Shown: piece after piece, positions 1 to 5,898 of the stretch
Position numbering within the stretch: position 1 is the stretch's first letter
Layout: each line of letters starts with the position of its first letter
Assembly (NCBI GenBank): GCA_028281215.1
Contig: JANQKH010000768.1
Span: 1-5,899 of the forward strand
Direction: 5' to 3'
Length of the DNA stretch: 5,899 nucleotides
Source: Phycisphaeraceae bacterium
GTDB lineage: Bacteria > Planctomycetota > Phycisphaerae > Phycisphaerales > Phycisphaeraceae
The notes under the pieces: model-generated
The model's database searches: none
Seen by the model: the letters and a program-made list of their open reading frames with translations, nothing else
What the model was told of the DNA's origin: nothing
Made by a program: the position numbers and the translations under genes

Positions 1-1
1 T

Positions 2-2023
2 ATTCTTCAACTCTACGGCGAAAAAAAGAACCGCGAGTACGGCCTCATTCTTGTGCTGAGCCTGTTGCAAATGATCGGCGCCAGTATTCTGAGCGTGACG
101 ATGCTGTTCGGTTTGCTGTTGTTTGTTTACAGCGTGGTCGGCCTGTTCACGATTCTATTGTTTCAATTTAAGGCGACCAGTGATGAGATTCTCGCCGCTG
201 GGCGAAAGGCGGCCGCGAGGCAATCAGCCGTAGGGCGTCCAAAACCTGTGGTCTGCCGCGGACACCGTTTGCAATTCCGTATGGTGGCTGTTTTCATCGG
301 TTCGTTCAGCACCCTGGTTGCTCTGACTTGTTTCGTGCTGATTCCGCGCACGAGCCGGTTCGCCAACAATCCACTGACAGCCGGCATCCTCGCTACGCAA
401 ATCGGTTACACCGATCGCGTTACGCTCAACGGCGCCGCGCCGACTATTGACAACCGCGAACCCGTATTGCACCTGGAACTGTCGAGCGACTTCGGCGGTA
501 ACCACCACCTGTTGCGCGGCGCGCCTTTGGATACGTACGACCGGGTCACACGCAGTTGGATGCGCGGTTCATCGGTCCGTCGGCAGGATCATTCGGTGTC
601 GCTTGATCAGACGTTTTGGTTCGGCGATGAGCCGTACAGCGGCTTGATGGTCGAAGCCACCATTACCTTGCGCAACAATCATCGCCGCACGCTCTTTGCC
701 ACCAATCCGGTGGTGTCAATGTCCAGTCCGAGCCTCAACGCGGTACTTTACAATCCGTTCGATCAACAGATGACATCGGACGCGTCACCGAACAAGGTGT
801 TGGTGTATCGCTTCAACACACCGGTGCAGCACAACACACGATTTACGCCGATGCTCCGGCCGCGCGTGGTGCGCTGGCTTTCGCCGGACGGATCGCGCTG
901 GCCGATGGTGCGCCGCGACGATGGGTATTTCACTTACGCGCGCGGATGGGAGGTCGAACGCGAATGGCTTGCCCAATACACGCACAGCATTTTGCGCGAT
1001 GCGCTGAACGAACCGGAATTAACACGCGACTTCGACATCGTCTATCACCGGCGCGATTACGAATTTGTCAAGGTATTGGAACAACACTTGCAGACGCAGT
1101 TCAGTTATTCGCTGACCAACTTCCATCCACGCGGTCGCGACCCGATCATTGATTTTCTCGATACCGAACGACAGGGGCACTGCGAATTGTTTGCCTCGGC
1201 GCTCACAGCCATGTGCCGGTCCATCGGCATGCGGGCGCGCGTTATCACCGGTTACCGCGCCAGCGAGTACAACTCCATCGGAGACTATTACCTCGTCCGC
1301 GAAGGCAACGCCCATGCCTGGACCGAAGTCGACTGCGGGCCCATGGGTTGGCAAACGTTTGACGCCACCCCGCCTGCCGACGTCGCCGCCGAGCACGCCG
1401 TCGATCGCTCCTGGTTCAGCGGCGCCGCCGACCTCTACGGCCACCTCGAATACCTCTGGATCGACACCTTCGTCGCCTACGACAAGGAAACACGCGATGA
1501 GATGCTCTCCAGCATCGGAAAATCCATCGGTGACGCCACGCGCGATGAAGATTCCTTCATCGGCGGCATCATCGCCTGGTTCGGTGACCTGATCGAACGC
1601 TGGCGGATCAACCAACTCAACTTCACCGCGATGGCGGTCATGCTTGTCTTCATCTGCATCGGTATGGGCAGTCTGATTCGCATGAAACTCATCCGCCGCA
1701 AGCGCATGGTCGCCCTTCAACTGACCAAACTGCCACGCGCCCAACGCAGAAAGCTGGCGACACGCCTCATGTTCTATCTCGACATGCTCGAATTGCTCGA
1801 ACGCAACGGGCACGTCCGGCCGGACTGGCAAAGCCCGTTCGGTTTCGCGACCGAACTGAGCCGATCGGACCAGACTGTTTTCGCGCCGGTGCTCGGGCTG
1901 ACCGAACACTTCTACGAAATCCGGTTCGGCCATCGGGAAAGCGATCCGACACGCCAGCAATCCATTCGCGATCTGCTCAAACAACTGGAACAAAGTCTGG
2001 TCCGCCGCAAGCGGTCGGCGTAG
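2..2023 (+). CDS. Transglutaminase-like membrane protein, TgpA/DUF3488-DUF4129 family (5' partial)
   Basis: This is a membrane-anchored papain-fold transglutaminase-like protein, cut by the left edge. The frame is open from position 2 with no stop, so the GTG at 53 is almost certainly internal. Counting from the codon at 2 (674 codons including the stop), residues about 16-56 are hydrophobic and form the last helices of an N-terminal membrane bundle. Another helix lies at about 94-114 and ends in an LIPR motif typical of the family. A long extracytoplasmic region follows. It contains an LDTYDRVTRSW segment and the catalytic core: Cys394 in GHCELF, His438 in NAHAW and Asp454 in TFDATPP, a complete Cys-His-Asp triad. 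A single helix at about 541-559 leads to a cytoplasmic C-terminal part resembling DUF4129. Relatives are about 650-750 aa and often sit beside MoxR ATPase and DUF58 genes, which could lie upstream of the window. The substrate is unknown; peptide or cell-envelope protein modification is the family-based guess. Confidence 0.9.
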   Translation: MLQLYGEKKNREYGLILVLSLLQMIGASILSVTMLFGLLLFVYSVVGLFTILLFQFKATSDEILAAGRKAAARQSAVGRPKPVVCRGHRLQFRMVAVFIGSFSTLVALTCFVLIPRTSRFANNPLTAGILATQIGYTDRVTLNGAAPTIDNREPVLHLELSSDFGGNHHLLRGAPLDTYDRVTRSWMRGSSVRRQDHSVSLDQTFWFGDEPYSGLMVEATITLRNNHRRTLFATNPVVSMSSPSLNAVLYNPFDQQMTSDASPNKVLVYRFNTPVQHNTRFTPMLRPRVVRWLSPDGSRWPMVRRDDGYFTYARGWEVEREWLAQYTHSILRDALNEPELTRDFDIVYHRRDYEFVKVLEQHLQTQFSYSLTNFHPRGRDPIIDFLDTERQGHCELFASALTAMCRSIGMRARVITGYRASEYNSIGDYYLVREGNAHAWTEVDCGPMGWQTFDATPPADVAAEHAVDRSWFSGAADLYGHLEYLWIDTFVAYDKETRDEMLSSIGKSIGDATRDEDSFIGGIIAWFGDLIERWRINQLNFTAMAVMLVFICIGMGSLIRMKLIRRKRMVALQLTKLPRAQRRKLATRLMFYLDMLELLERNGHVRPDWQSPFGFATELSRSDQTVFAPVLGLTEHFYEIRFGHRESDPTRQQSIRDLLKQLEQSLVRRKRSA

Positions 2024-2032
2024 ACTGGAGTT

Positions 2033-2569
2033 ATGACGATTCGTCCAGGGTTATTGTTCGCGATCACAAGTTGCCTCGCGGTGACAGCATGCGGTGATGA
2101 TGTGGATTTGCAGAAGATCAAAGAAAAAACGAAGAAGCAGTTTCCCAAACTCCAGCACGTGGAGCCTGGCACGGTTCACGAATGGTTGTCCGAAGACCAG
2201 AAACTGATCGTGCTCGATGTGCGAGAGGACGTGGAGTTCAAGGTCAGCCATCTGAACGGCGCCCAACGTGTCGCGCCGGACGCCGATGCCGATACCGTGC
2301 TCAAGTCGGTGTTGAAGCAAGCACCGGCGGATGCGAAAGTAATTGTGTATTGCTCGGTCGGCGTGCGGTCGGCGAACATGGCCAAACGACTCGCCGACGC
2401 CGGGGTCAAAAACGTATACAACATGAACGGCTCGATTTTTCAATGGGCGAATGAAGGTCGGCCGGTGTTTCAAGGAAACAAGCAAACCGAGAAAGTGCAT
2501 CCGTACAACAAGAAGTGGGGCAAACTGCTCAAGCCGGAGTTGCACGCGGATGTGGAACCGGTGGACTAA
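2033..2569 (+). CDS. Rhodanese-like domain lipoprotein
   Basis: This 178-aa protein has a lipoprotein signal peptide and one rhodanese domain. After MTIR comes a hydrophobic stretch (residues 7-19) ending in the lipobox VTAC, so Cys20 should be lipidated and the protein anchored on the outer face of a membrane. A charged linker (residues 22-40) precedes the rhodanese domain at about 41-147: LDVRE at 61-65, HLNGA at 73-77, and the active-site loop CSVGVRS with Cys107. The six-residue loop fits a sulfurtransferase rather than a Cdc25-type phosphatase. After GRPVF a conserved-looking tail has VHPYNKKWGKLL at 155-166. The ATG at 2033 lies 9 nt after the transglutaminase stop with GGAG at 2027-2030. 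That spacing of 2 nt is unusually tight and may mean translational coupling. The domain call is firm. The sulfur donor, the acceptor and any functional tie to the upstream gene are unknown. Confidence 0.92.
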   Translation: MTIRPGLLFAITSCLAVTACGDDVDLQKIKEKTKKQFPKLQHVEPGTVHEWLSEDQKLIVLDVREDVEFKVSHLNGAQRVAPDADADTVLKSVLKQAPADAKVIVYCSVGVRSANMAKRLADAGVKNVYNMNGSIFQWANEGRPVFQGNKQTEKVHPYNKKWGKLLKPELHADVEPVD

Positions 2570-2588
2570 AAACATCAAAGTGTGGCAC

Positions 2589-2606
2589 CCAACATCGATT
2601 CGTTGG
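2589..2606. terminator. Weak hairpin between convergent genes
   Basis: A 5-bp stem CCAAC/GTTGG (2589-2593 and 2602-2606) with an 8-nt loop lies in the 49-bp gap between the convergent rhodanese and DinB genes. On the + strand it is followed only by TTTG, so it is not a classical intrinsic terminator. Position is the main argument. Confidence 0.22.
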
Positions 2607-2618
2607 TTTGAGCATGCA

Positions 2619-3176
2619 TCAATCCGGCGCGCCTTGCTCCGGTGTCTGGGGTTTCCAGAAAAATTGATACTGCTCGCCGACGCGCAGCCGTGTGATCCAG
2701 ATGATCTCCTGCGTGTGTCCACCCAGGTGCGAAACCGAATCTTGAATCGCCGCCTGCACGTGCACATCAAACCCCTGAACGCGGCGGACTTCCATGAGTT
2801 TCTTCACGGTCACTTCAGCGCCGCCTTCCAACAGCGAAGCGAGGACGGCGTCGGCTTCTTCGATTGTCTGCCGAAGTATCGCCATCAGTTCCGATGAAGA
2901 AATCGTTTCGCGCGTGGCAAACTCCGCCGGTCGATCACGCACATCCGGTGCGCCCTGCACACCGTTGATCAACCATTGTCGCATGTTGCCGCACAGATGC
3001 ACGATGATGTTCCCCAACGCATTGTGCGATTCGTACGGCCGCCACCACACGTCCTCTTCCGATAGTTGATTGAAACAATGTTCAATCTTCGCCAGCCGAT
3101 ACGACAACTCCGCGCGGTGCTGTTCAACAAACAACGTCGCCCCGTGCTCGGCACGAACTTCCCATGAGTTGATCAT
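2619..3176 (-). CDS. DinB-fold protein (DUF1572-like), putative metal-binding
   Basis: This 185-aa all-helical protein belongs to the DinB/YfiT-like four-helix-bundle superfamily, closest in style to DUF1572. Members bind a divalent metal through three histidines. Candidates here are His60 in HLCGNMRQW, and His150 and His154 in SHLGGHTQEI, the usual layout of one His on helix 2 and an HxxxH on a later helix. The RDRPAEF segment (about residues 80-86) is also typical of this group. The frame can be extended to a TTG at 3191, but the ATG at 3174-3176 has a strong GGAGAG Shine-Dalgarno 7 nt upstream, so I start there. It follows the FAH-family gene by 39 nt on the same strand and is probably co-transcribed with it. 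The superfamily includes DNA-damage-induced proteins, bacillithiol S-transferases and mycothiol-dependent maleylpyruvate isomerase, so the reaction cannot be read from sequence alone. Confidence 0.88.
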   Translation of the reverse strand: MINSWEVRAEHGATLFVEQHRAELSYRLAKIEHCFNQLSEEDVWWRPYESHNALGNIIVHLCGNMRQWLINGVQGAPDVRDRPAEFATRETISSSELMAILRQTIEEADAVLASLLEGGAEVTVKKLMEVRRVQGFDVHVQAAIQDSVSHLGGHTQEIIWITRLRVGEQYQFFWKPQTPEQGAPD

Positions 3177-3183
3177 CGTGTTT

Positions 3184-3189
3184 CTCTCC
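3184..3189 (-). promoter_or_regulatory. Shine-Dalgarno site of the DinB-fold gene
   Basis: On the minus strand this reads GGAGAG, 7 nt before the ATG at 3176. It overlaps the alternative TTG codon at 3191, which argues strongly for the shorter ATG start. Confidence 0.75.
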
Positions 3190-3215
3190 AATGAAACGAA
3201 ACCTGACGGCGCCGC

Positions 3216-4022
3216 TTAAGCGCTTTCAACCGGATTGCAAAGTTTGCCGACCTTTTCCAGTTCGACAGTCACCTGATCGCCCGGTTGCAGCCACACTTTG
3301 GGATCGCGCGCAAAGCCCACGCCCGGCGGTGTGCCGGTCATGATGACCGTGCCGGGCAGCAACGTTGTGTCACTGCTGATGAACGCAATCAATTCTGCGA
3401 CAGTAAAGATCATGTCGTCGGTGGAGCCGTCTTGCAGCACTTTGCCGTTGAGGGTGGTGGTCAGGTTCAGTTGTTGCGGATCGGGTAAATCGTCGGCGGT
3501 GACCAGCGCGGGGCCGAGTGGGCAGAAAGTGTCGAAGCTCTTGCCGCGGATCCATTGCCCGCCGCCGCCGTGCTTTTGCCAGACGCGCGCGGAGATGTCG
3601 TTACCGGCGGTATAGCCGAGTACGTGATTCAGCGCGTCGGCCTCGGGGATGTTGCGGCCTTCCTTGCCGATCACCACCGCCAGTTCACATTCGTAATCCA
3701 CTTCGTCGCGGCAAATTGTGGGAATGCGGACCGGATCGCCTGGGTTCGTCGCCGCGGTGGTCGGCTTCATGAAAATGATGGGATTTTCAGGCAGCGGGAC
3801 GCCGCTTTCTTTGGCGTGCTCGGCATAGTTGCAGCCGATGCAGAAGATGTTGCTCGGCTCAATGGGTGCCAGCAACTTCGTGACGCCGGTCGGTTCGCCG
3901 GTGGGTTTGAGGTCCGTAAATGGGCTGCCCGCCAGCAGTTGGGCCGAGTCAGTCGGGCCGCCCAGCGGCTGGTCGCCGAAGCGGATCTGGCCCTGCTCGT
4001 CCAGAAATCGTACAATGCGCAT
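3216..4022 (-). CDS. Fumarylacetoacetate hydrolase (FAH) family protein
   Basis: This 268-aa enzyme belongs to the FAH superfamily, whose members use Mg2+ or Mn2+ to hydrolyse, decarboxylate or hydrate 2-oxo/diketo acids in the cytoplasm. A short N-terminal domain (about residues 1-50) precedes the catalytic fold. Metal ligands are visible as Glu111 and Glu113 in DYECELAVVIG and Asp142 in AGNDISAR. His69 and Glu72 in NYAEHAKE match the catalytic His-Glu pair of FAHD1-like enzymes, and Lys161 in GKSFDTFCPLGP matches their active-site Lys. The conserved MTGTPPGVG (228-236) is present. All expected residues are there, so it should be active. The frame extends to a TTG at 4094, but the ATG at 4020-4022 begins the usual MRIVRF start and has AGGAG 9 nt upstream. 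Candidate activities include fumarylpyruvate or acylpyruvate hydrolase and oxaloacetate decarboxylase; sequence alone does not choose. It is transcribed divergently from accD, and the DinB-fold gene follows it. Confidence 0.93.
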   Translation of the reverse strand: MRIVRFLDEQGQIRFGDQPLGGPTDSAQLLAGSPFTDLKPTGEPTGVTKLLAPIEPSNIFCIGCNYAEHAKESGVPLPENPIIFMKPTTAATNPGDPVRIPTICRDEVDYECELAVVIGKEGRNIPEADALNHVLGYTAGNDISARVWQKHGGGGQWIRGKSFDTFCPLGPALVTADDLPDPQQLNLTTTLNGKVLQDGSTDDMIFTVAELIAFISSDTTLLPGTVIMTGTPPGVGFARDPKVWLQPGDQVTVELEKVGKLCNPVESA

Positions 4023-4031
4023 TCGTACAAA

Positions 4032-4036
4032 CTCCT
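4032..4036 (-). promoter_or_regulatory. Shine-Dalgarno site of the FAH-family gene
   Basis: The minus strand reads AGGAG, 9 nt before the ATG at 4022. This site decides between that ATG and the upstream TTG at 4094, which has no comparable site. Confidence 0.7.
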
Positions 4037-4144
4037 GTTGCAGCGAATGTTGGGTTCGCTCCAGTGAAAGAAACGCTAAGCGTAGCACATTCAAGTCGGG
4101 ACGCGAGCATTCGTGTCGTGTTGGATGGATGTTACGAAACTGTC

Positions 4145-4150
4145 AAAGGG
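4145..4150 (+). promoter_or_regulatory. Shine-Dalgarno site of accD
   Basis: AAAGGG lies 7 nt before the ATG at 4158. The upstream in-frame alternatives, GTG at 4113 and ATG at 4125, have no similar site, which supports starting accD at 4158. Confidence 0.6.
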
Positions 4151-4157
4151 CCTATTC

Positions 4158-5027
4158 ATGACGCAGGTGCCCACGCCCCGCGGCGCAGCCGGCGATCCTC
4201 GAACCTGGCACGAAGCGCGCGAACAAAAGAAGCGAACCAACGTCCCCGAAGGCTTGTGGATGCGATGCCCAAGCTGCGAGGCGATGCTGTACCGCAAAAA
4301 CGTCGAGCACAACCTTCACGTCTGCCCCGAGTGCGACCATCACTATCGCATCGGCGCCGATGAACGCGCCAAGCAACTCTGCGATCCCGGCAGTTTTGAA
4401 TCACTGTGGGGAGAGTTGGAACCGACCGACGCGTTAGAGTTCGTGGACCTCAAACCCTACACCGAACGCGTCGCCGCGGAAAAGAAAAAGACCGGGCACA
4501 ACGACGCTATCGTCTGCGGCAAGGGGTTCATCAAAGGTCGCGGCGTCGTGCTCGCTTGTATGGACAATCGCTTCATGATGGGGTCGATGGGCAGCGTGGT
4601 CGGCGAAATGATCACGCGCAGCATTGAACTGGCGGTTGAAGAAGATCGGCCGCTCATTGTGGTGAGTTGTTCTGGTGGGGCGCGCATGCAGGAGAGCGGT
4701 CTGAGCTTGATGCAGATGGCGAAAACGTCGGCCGCGCTCGCCACGCTTGATGATGCCGGCGGGTTGTTCATCAGCGTGCTTACCGATCCGACCACCGGTG
4801 GCGTGACCGCCAGCTTCGCCATGCTCGGCGACATCATCCTTGCCGAGCCCAAAGCGTTAATCGGTTTCGCCGGCCCGCGCGTGATCGCCAACACCGTGCG
4901 GCAGGAACTGCCGGAAGGCTTCCAGCGGAGTGAACACCTGCTCGAAAAAGGCTTTGTCGACCGCGTCGTACATCGCAAGGATCTGCGCAGCGAAATCAGC
5001 CGCGTCATCGACTATGCGGGCAAGTAA
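4158..5027 (+). CDS. accD: Acetyl-CoA carboxylase carboxyltransferase subunit beta
   Basis: This is the beta subunit of the carboxyltransferase half of acetyl-CoA carboxylase. With AccA it moves carboxyl groups from carboxybiotin on BCCP to acetyl-CoA, giving malonyl-CoA, the first committed step of fatty-acid synthesis. The protein is 289 aa, close to the usual length of about 280-305. An N-terminal four-cysteine zinc ribbon is complete: Cys37, Cys40, Cys56, Cys59 in CPSC and CPEC. The crotonase-fold domain follows, with SCSGGARMQE (170-179), DPTTGGVTASFAMLGD (210-225) and GFAGPRVIANTVRQELPEGF (236-255), all hallmarks of AccD. The frame stays open to a GTG at 4113, but the ATG at 4158 has the best Shine-Dalgarno. 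The partner accA and the biotin genes are not in this window. A small LigD-like gene begins 24 nt after the stop and is probably in the same transcript. Confidence 0.97.
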   Translation: MTQVPTPRGAAGDPRTWHEAREQKKRTNVPEGLWMRCPSCEAMLYRKNVEHNLHVCPECDHHYRIGADERAKQLCDPGSFESLWGELEPTDALEFVDLKPYTERVAAEKKKTGHNDAIVCGKGFIKGRGVVLACMDNRFMMGSMGSVVGEMITRSIELAVEEDRPLIVVSCSGGARMQESGLSLMQMAKTSAALATLDDAGGLFISVLTDPTTGGVTASFAMLGDIILAEPKALIGFAGPRVIANTVRQELPEGFQRSEHLLEKGFVDRVVHRKDLRSEISRVIDYAGK

Positions 5028-5051
5028 ACCTTGCAAGTAAGGCCGCCACTC

Positions 5052-5423
5052 ATGCAGGCGCTCCCCACGGTTCTGCTTCGGCACGTCAGCCGGCAGGGCA
5101 CCCACTACGACTGGCTTCTGGCCAACCCGCACGATCCGCAGGGCTTGCTTTGGGCCGCGCGGTGCGAATACCCTTCCTCCATCTGGGCGTCACTCGGAGC
5201 CTGGCGACTGGAACCAATCGCGAACCACCGTCGCGTCTACTTGGAATATCAAGGCAGGATCAGCGGTGGTCGCGGTTGGGTGCAACGTGTCGATCGCGGC
5301 ACGTTCGTCGCCGATCTTTGGTCGGAAAGTCGTCGTGTGATTGAAGTGTCGTTTGAAGCGGTGAACCAGCGCATCGAACTGTATCGACTCGGCCGACGTT
5401 ACTGGAAGGCGTCACTGGTTTGA
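5052..5423 (+). CDS. Stand-alone LigD 3'-phosphoesterase-like small protein
   Basis: This 123-aa protein has no signal peptide or membrane segment. I read it as a divergent stand-alone version of the N-terminal phosphoesterase (PE) domain of bacterial DNA ligase D. Aligned by eye, His11, His18 and Asp20 (RHVSRQGTHYD) match the PE HxxxxxHYD motif, with one extra residue between the histidines. HRRVYLEYQG (59-68) matches the HxxxYxx[FY]xG motif, placing His59 and Tyr63 on the catalytic His and Tyr. VDRGTF (80-85) and the closing hydrophobic strand also fit the family. The PE arginine two residues after the Asp is Leu22 here, so activity may be altered or lost. The PE domain of LigD removes 3'-terminal ribonucleotides and phosphates during end repair. 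The frame can be extended to a TTG at 5031, but the ATG at 5052 has AAGG 9 nt upstream. It follows accD by 24 nt. The gene call is firm; the family assignment is an inference. Confidence 0.82.
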   Translation: MQALPTVLLRHVSRQGTHYDWLLANPHDPQGLLWAARCEYPSSIWASLGAWRLEPIANHRRVYLEYQGRISGGRGWVQRVDRGTFVADLWSESRRVIEVSFEAVNQRIELYRLGRRYWKASLV

Positions 5424-5429
5424 AGAAGT

Positions 5430-5450
5430 GCGGTCGGACCGCTGGGTCCG
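5430..5450. terminator. GC-rich overlapping palindromes between convergent genes
   Basis: The 28-bp gap between convergent genes holds a 6-bp stem CGGACC/GGTCCG (5435-5440 and 5445-5450) with a GCTG loop. It overlaps a second perfect palindrome, GCGGTCGGACCGC (5430-5442). The two structures are mutually exclusive. There is no T-run on either side, so it is only a candidate bidirectional terminator, supported mainly by position. Confidence 0.35.
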
Positions 5451-5451
5451 C

Positions 5452-5898
5452 CTAGGCATCCGGCTGGGTTAGCGGGTGACCGGTCTTGTACATGTCGAGT
5501 TTGCTCACTATTTCCTTCCATGCCGTCCGCGTTTCGTCTGAACCGTCTTTTTCGGCATTCAGCACGCTTTCAAAGCCGTTCAGAAGTCCGGTGACGCGGC
5601 GATTCCAGTCGGCTTCGGCGAGCAATTCACGCAGGCGCTTGAGCGTCAGGCGTAGTTCACCTTTGGTGCGCAGGTTCAACGGGCCCAATTCGGTGTCGAT
5701 CAACTGTTCGACGATGGAAACGTTCACGCCGATGCGATAGCTGGTGATGACCGCTTTGTCCTTGTCGCCGGTGAACTGTGCCGCAAGTTGCGCCATCGTG
5801 CGGTCGCGAAGCGTTTTGGCGAAATCGTTCGGCGTGATGTCGGAGGCGGTGGGCAGATCGGCGACGAACGTTGGTGGCAACTGCAAATCGGCGTACAG
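5452..5898 (-). CDS. Unrecognised protein, C-terminal part (5' partial)
   Basis: This frame is open to the right edge, so only the last 148 residues are visible. The TTG at 5884-5886 has no Shine-Dalgarno and is most likely an internal Leu codon. I do not recognise a family. The visible part is soluble, charged and predicted by eye to be largely helical, with no membrane segment and no cysteine. It opens with a proline-rich LQLPPTFVADLP stretch, followed by amphipathic segments such as GELRLTLKRLRELLAEADW, and ends in a short polar tail (HPLTQPDA). Third-position GC bias matches the neighbouring genes and the reverse complement gives only a shorter shadow frame, so I take it as a real gene. 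It converges on the LigD-like gene with a 28-bp gap and ends at a TAG stop at 5452-5454. Confidence 0.72.
   Translation of the reverse strand: MYADLQLPPTFVADLPTASDITPNDFAKTLRDRTMAQLAAQFTGDKDKAVITSYRIGVNVSIVEQLIDTELGPLNLRTKGELRLTLKRLRELLAEADWNRRVTGLLNGFESVLNAEKDGSDETRTAWKEIVSKLDMYKTGHPLTQPDA

Larger units (their letters stand above)
4023..4157. promoter_or_regulatory. Divergent intergenic region with an 11-nt palindrome
   Basis: This 135-bp spacer lies between the divergent FAH-family and accD starts and is the only place their promoters can be within the window, apart from overlap with coding sequence. It contains the perfect odd palindrome ACGCTAAGCGT at 4073-4083, roughly 50 nt before the FAH start and 75 nt before the accD start, a plausible operator position. 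I could not identify convincing -35/-10 pairs on either strand. Confidence 0.45.

Noticed and set aside
53..55. GTG at 53 as the true start of the transglutaminase-like gene
   Set aside because: The same frame is open to position 2 with membrane-helix-like sequence continuing upstream, and there is no Shine-Dalgarno before 53. The family has an N-terminal multi-helix region that must lie to the left.
1019..1993. A 324-codon open frame on the minus strand opposite the transglutaminase gene
   Set aside because: It lies wholly antisense to a gene with an intact catalytic triad and family-typical domains. Its product is a low-complexity acidic mix with no recognisable domain, as expected from the complement of GC-rich coding DNA.
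2051..2770. A 239-codon minus-strand frame across the rhodanese gene and the end of the DinB gene
   Set aside because: It overlaps two well-supported genes, is rich in Arg, His and Cys, and has no recognisable domain or good ribosome-binding site.
3213..3222. Palindrome CGCTTAAGCG overlapping the FAH stop codon, similar in look to the palindrome at 4073-4083
   Set aside because: It is only 10 bp, partly coding, has no loop or T-run, and differs in its centre from the other palindrome. Chance similarity is the simpler explanation.
3555..4067. A 170-codon plus-strand frame antisense to the FAH-family gene
   Set aside because: The opposite strand encodes a complete FAH catalytic site, and this frame shows no family features, so it is a shadow of the real gene.
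4118..4146. A consensus TTGACA on the minus strand (4141-4146) as the -35 of the FAH operon
   Set aside because: At 17-nt spacing the -10 position reads CAACAC, far from TATAAT, and neighbouring spacings are no better. The hexamer also overlaps the accD leader.
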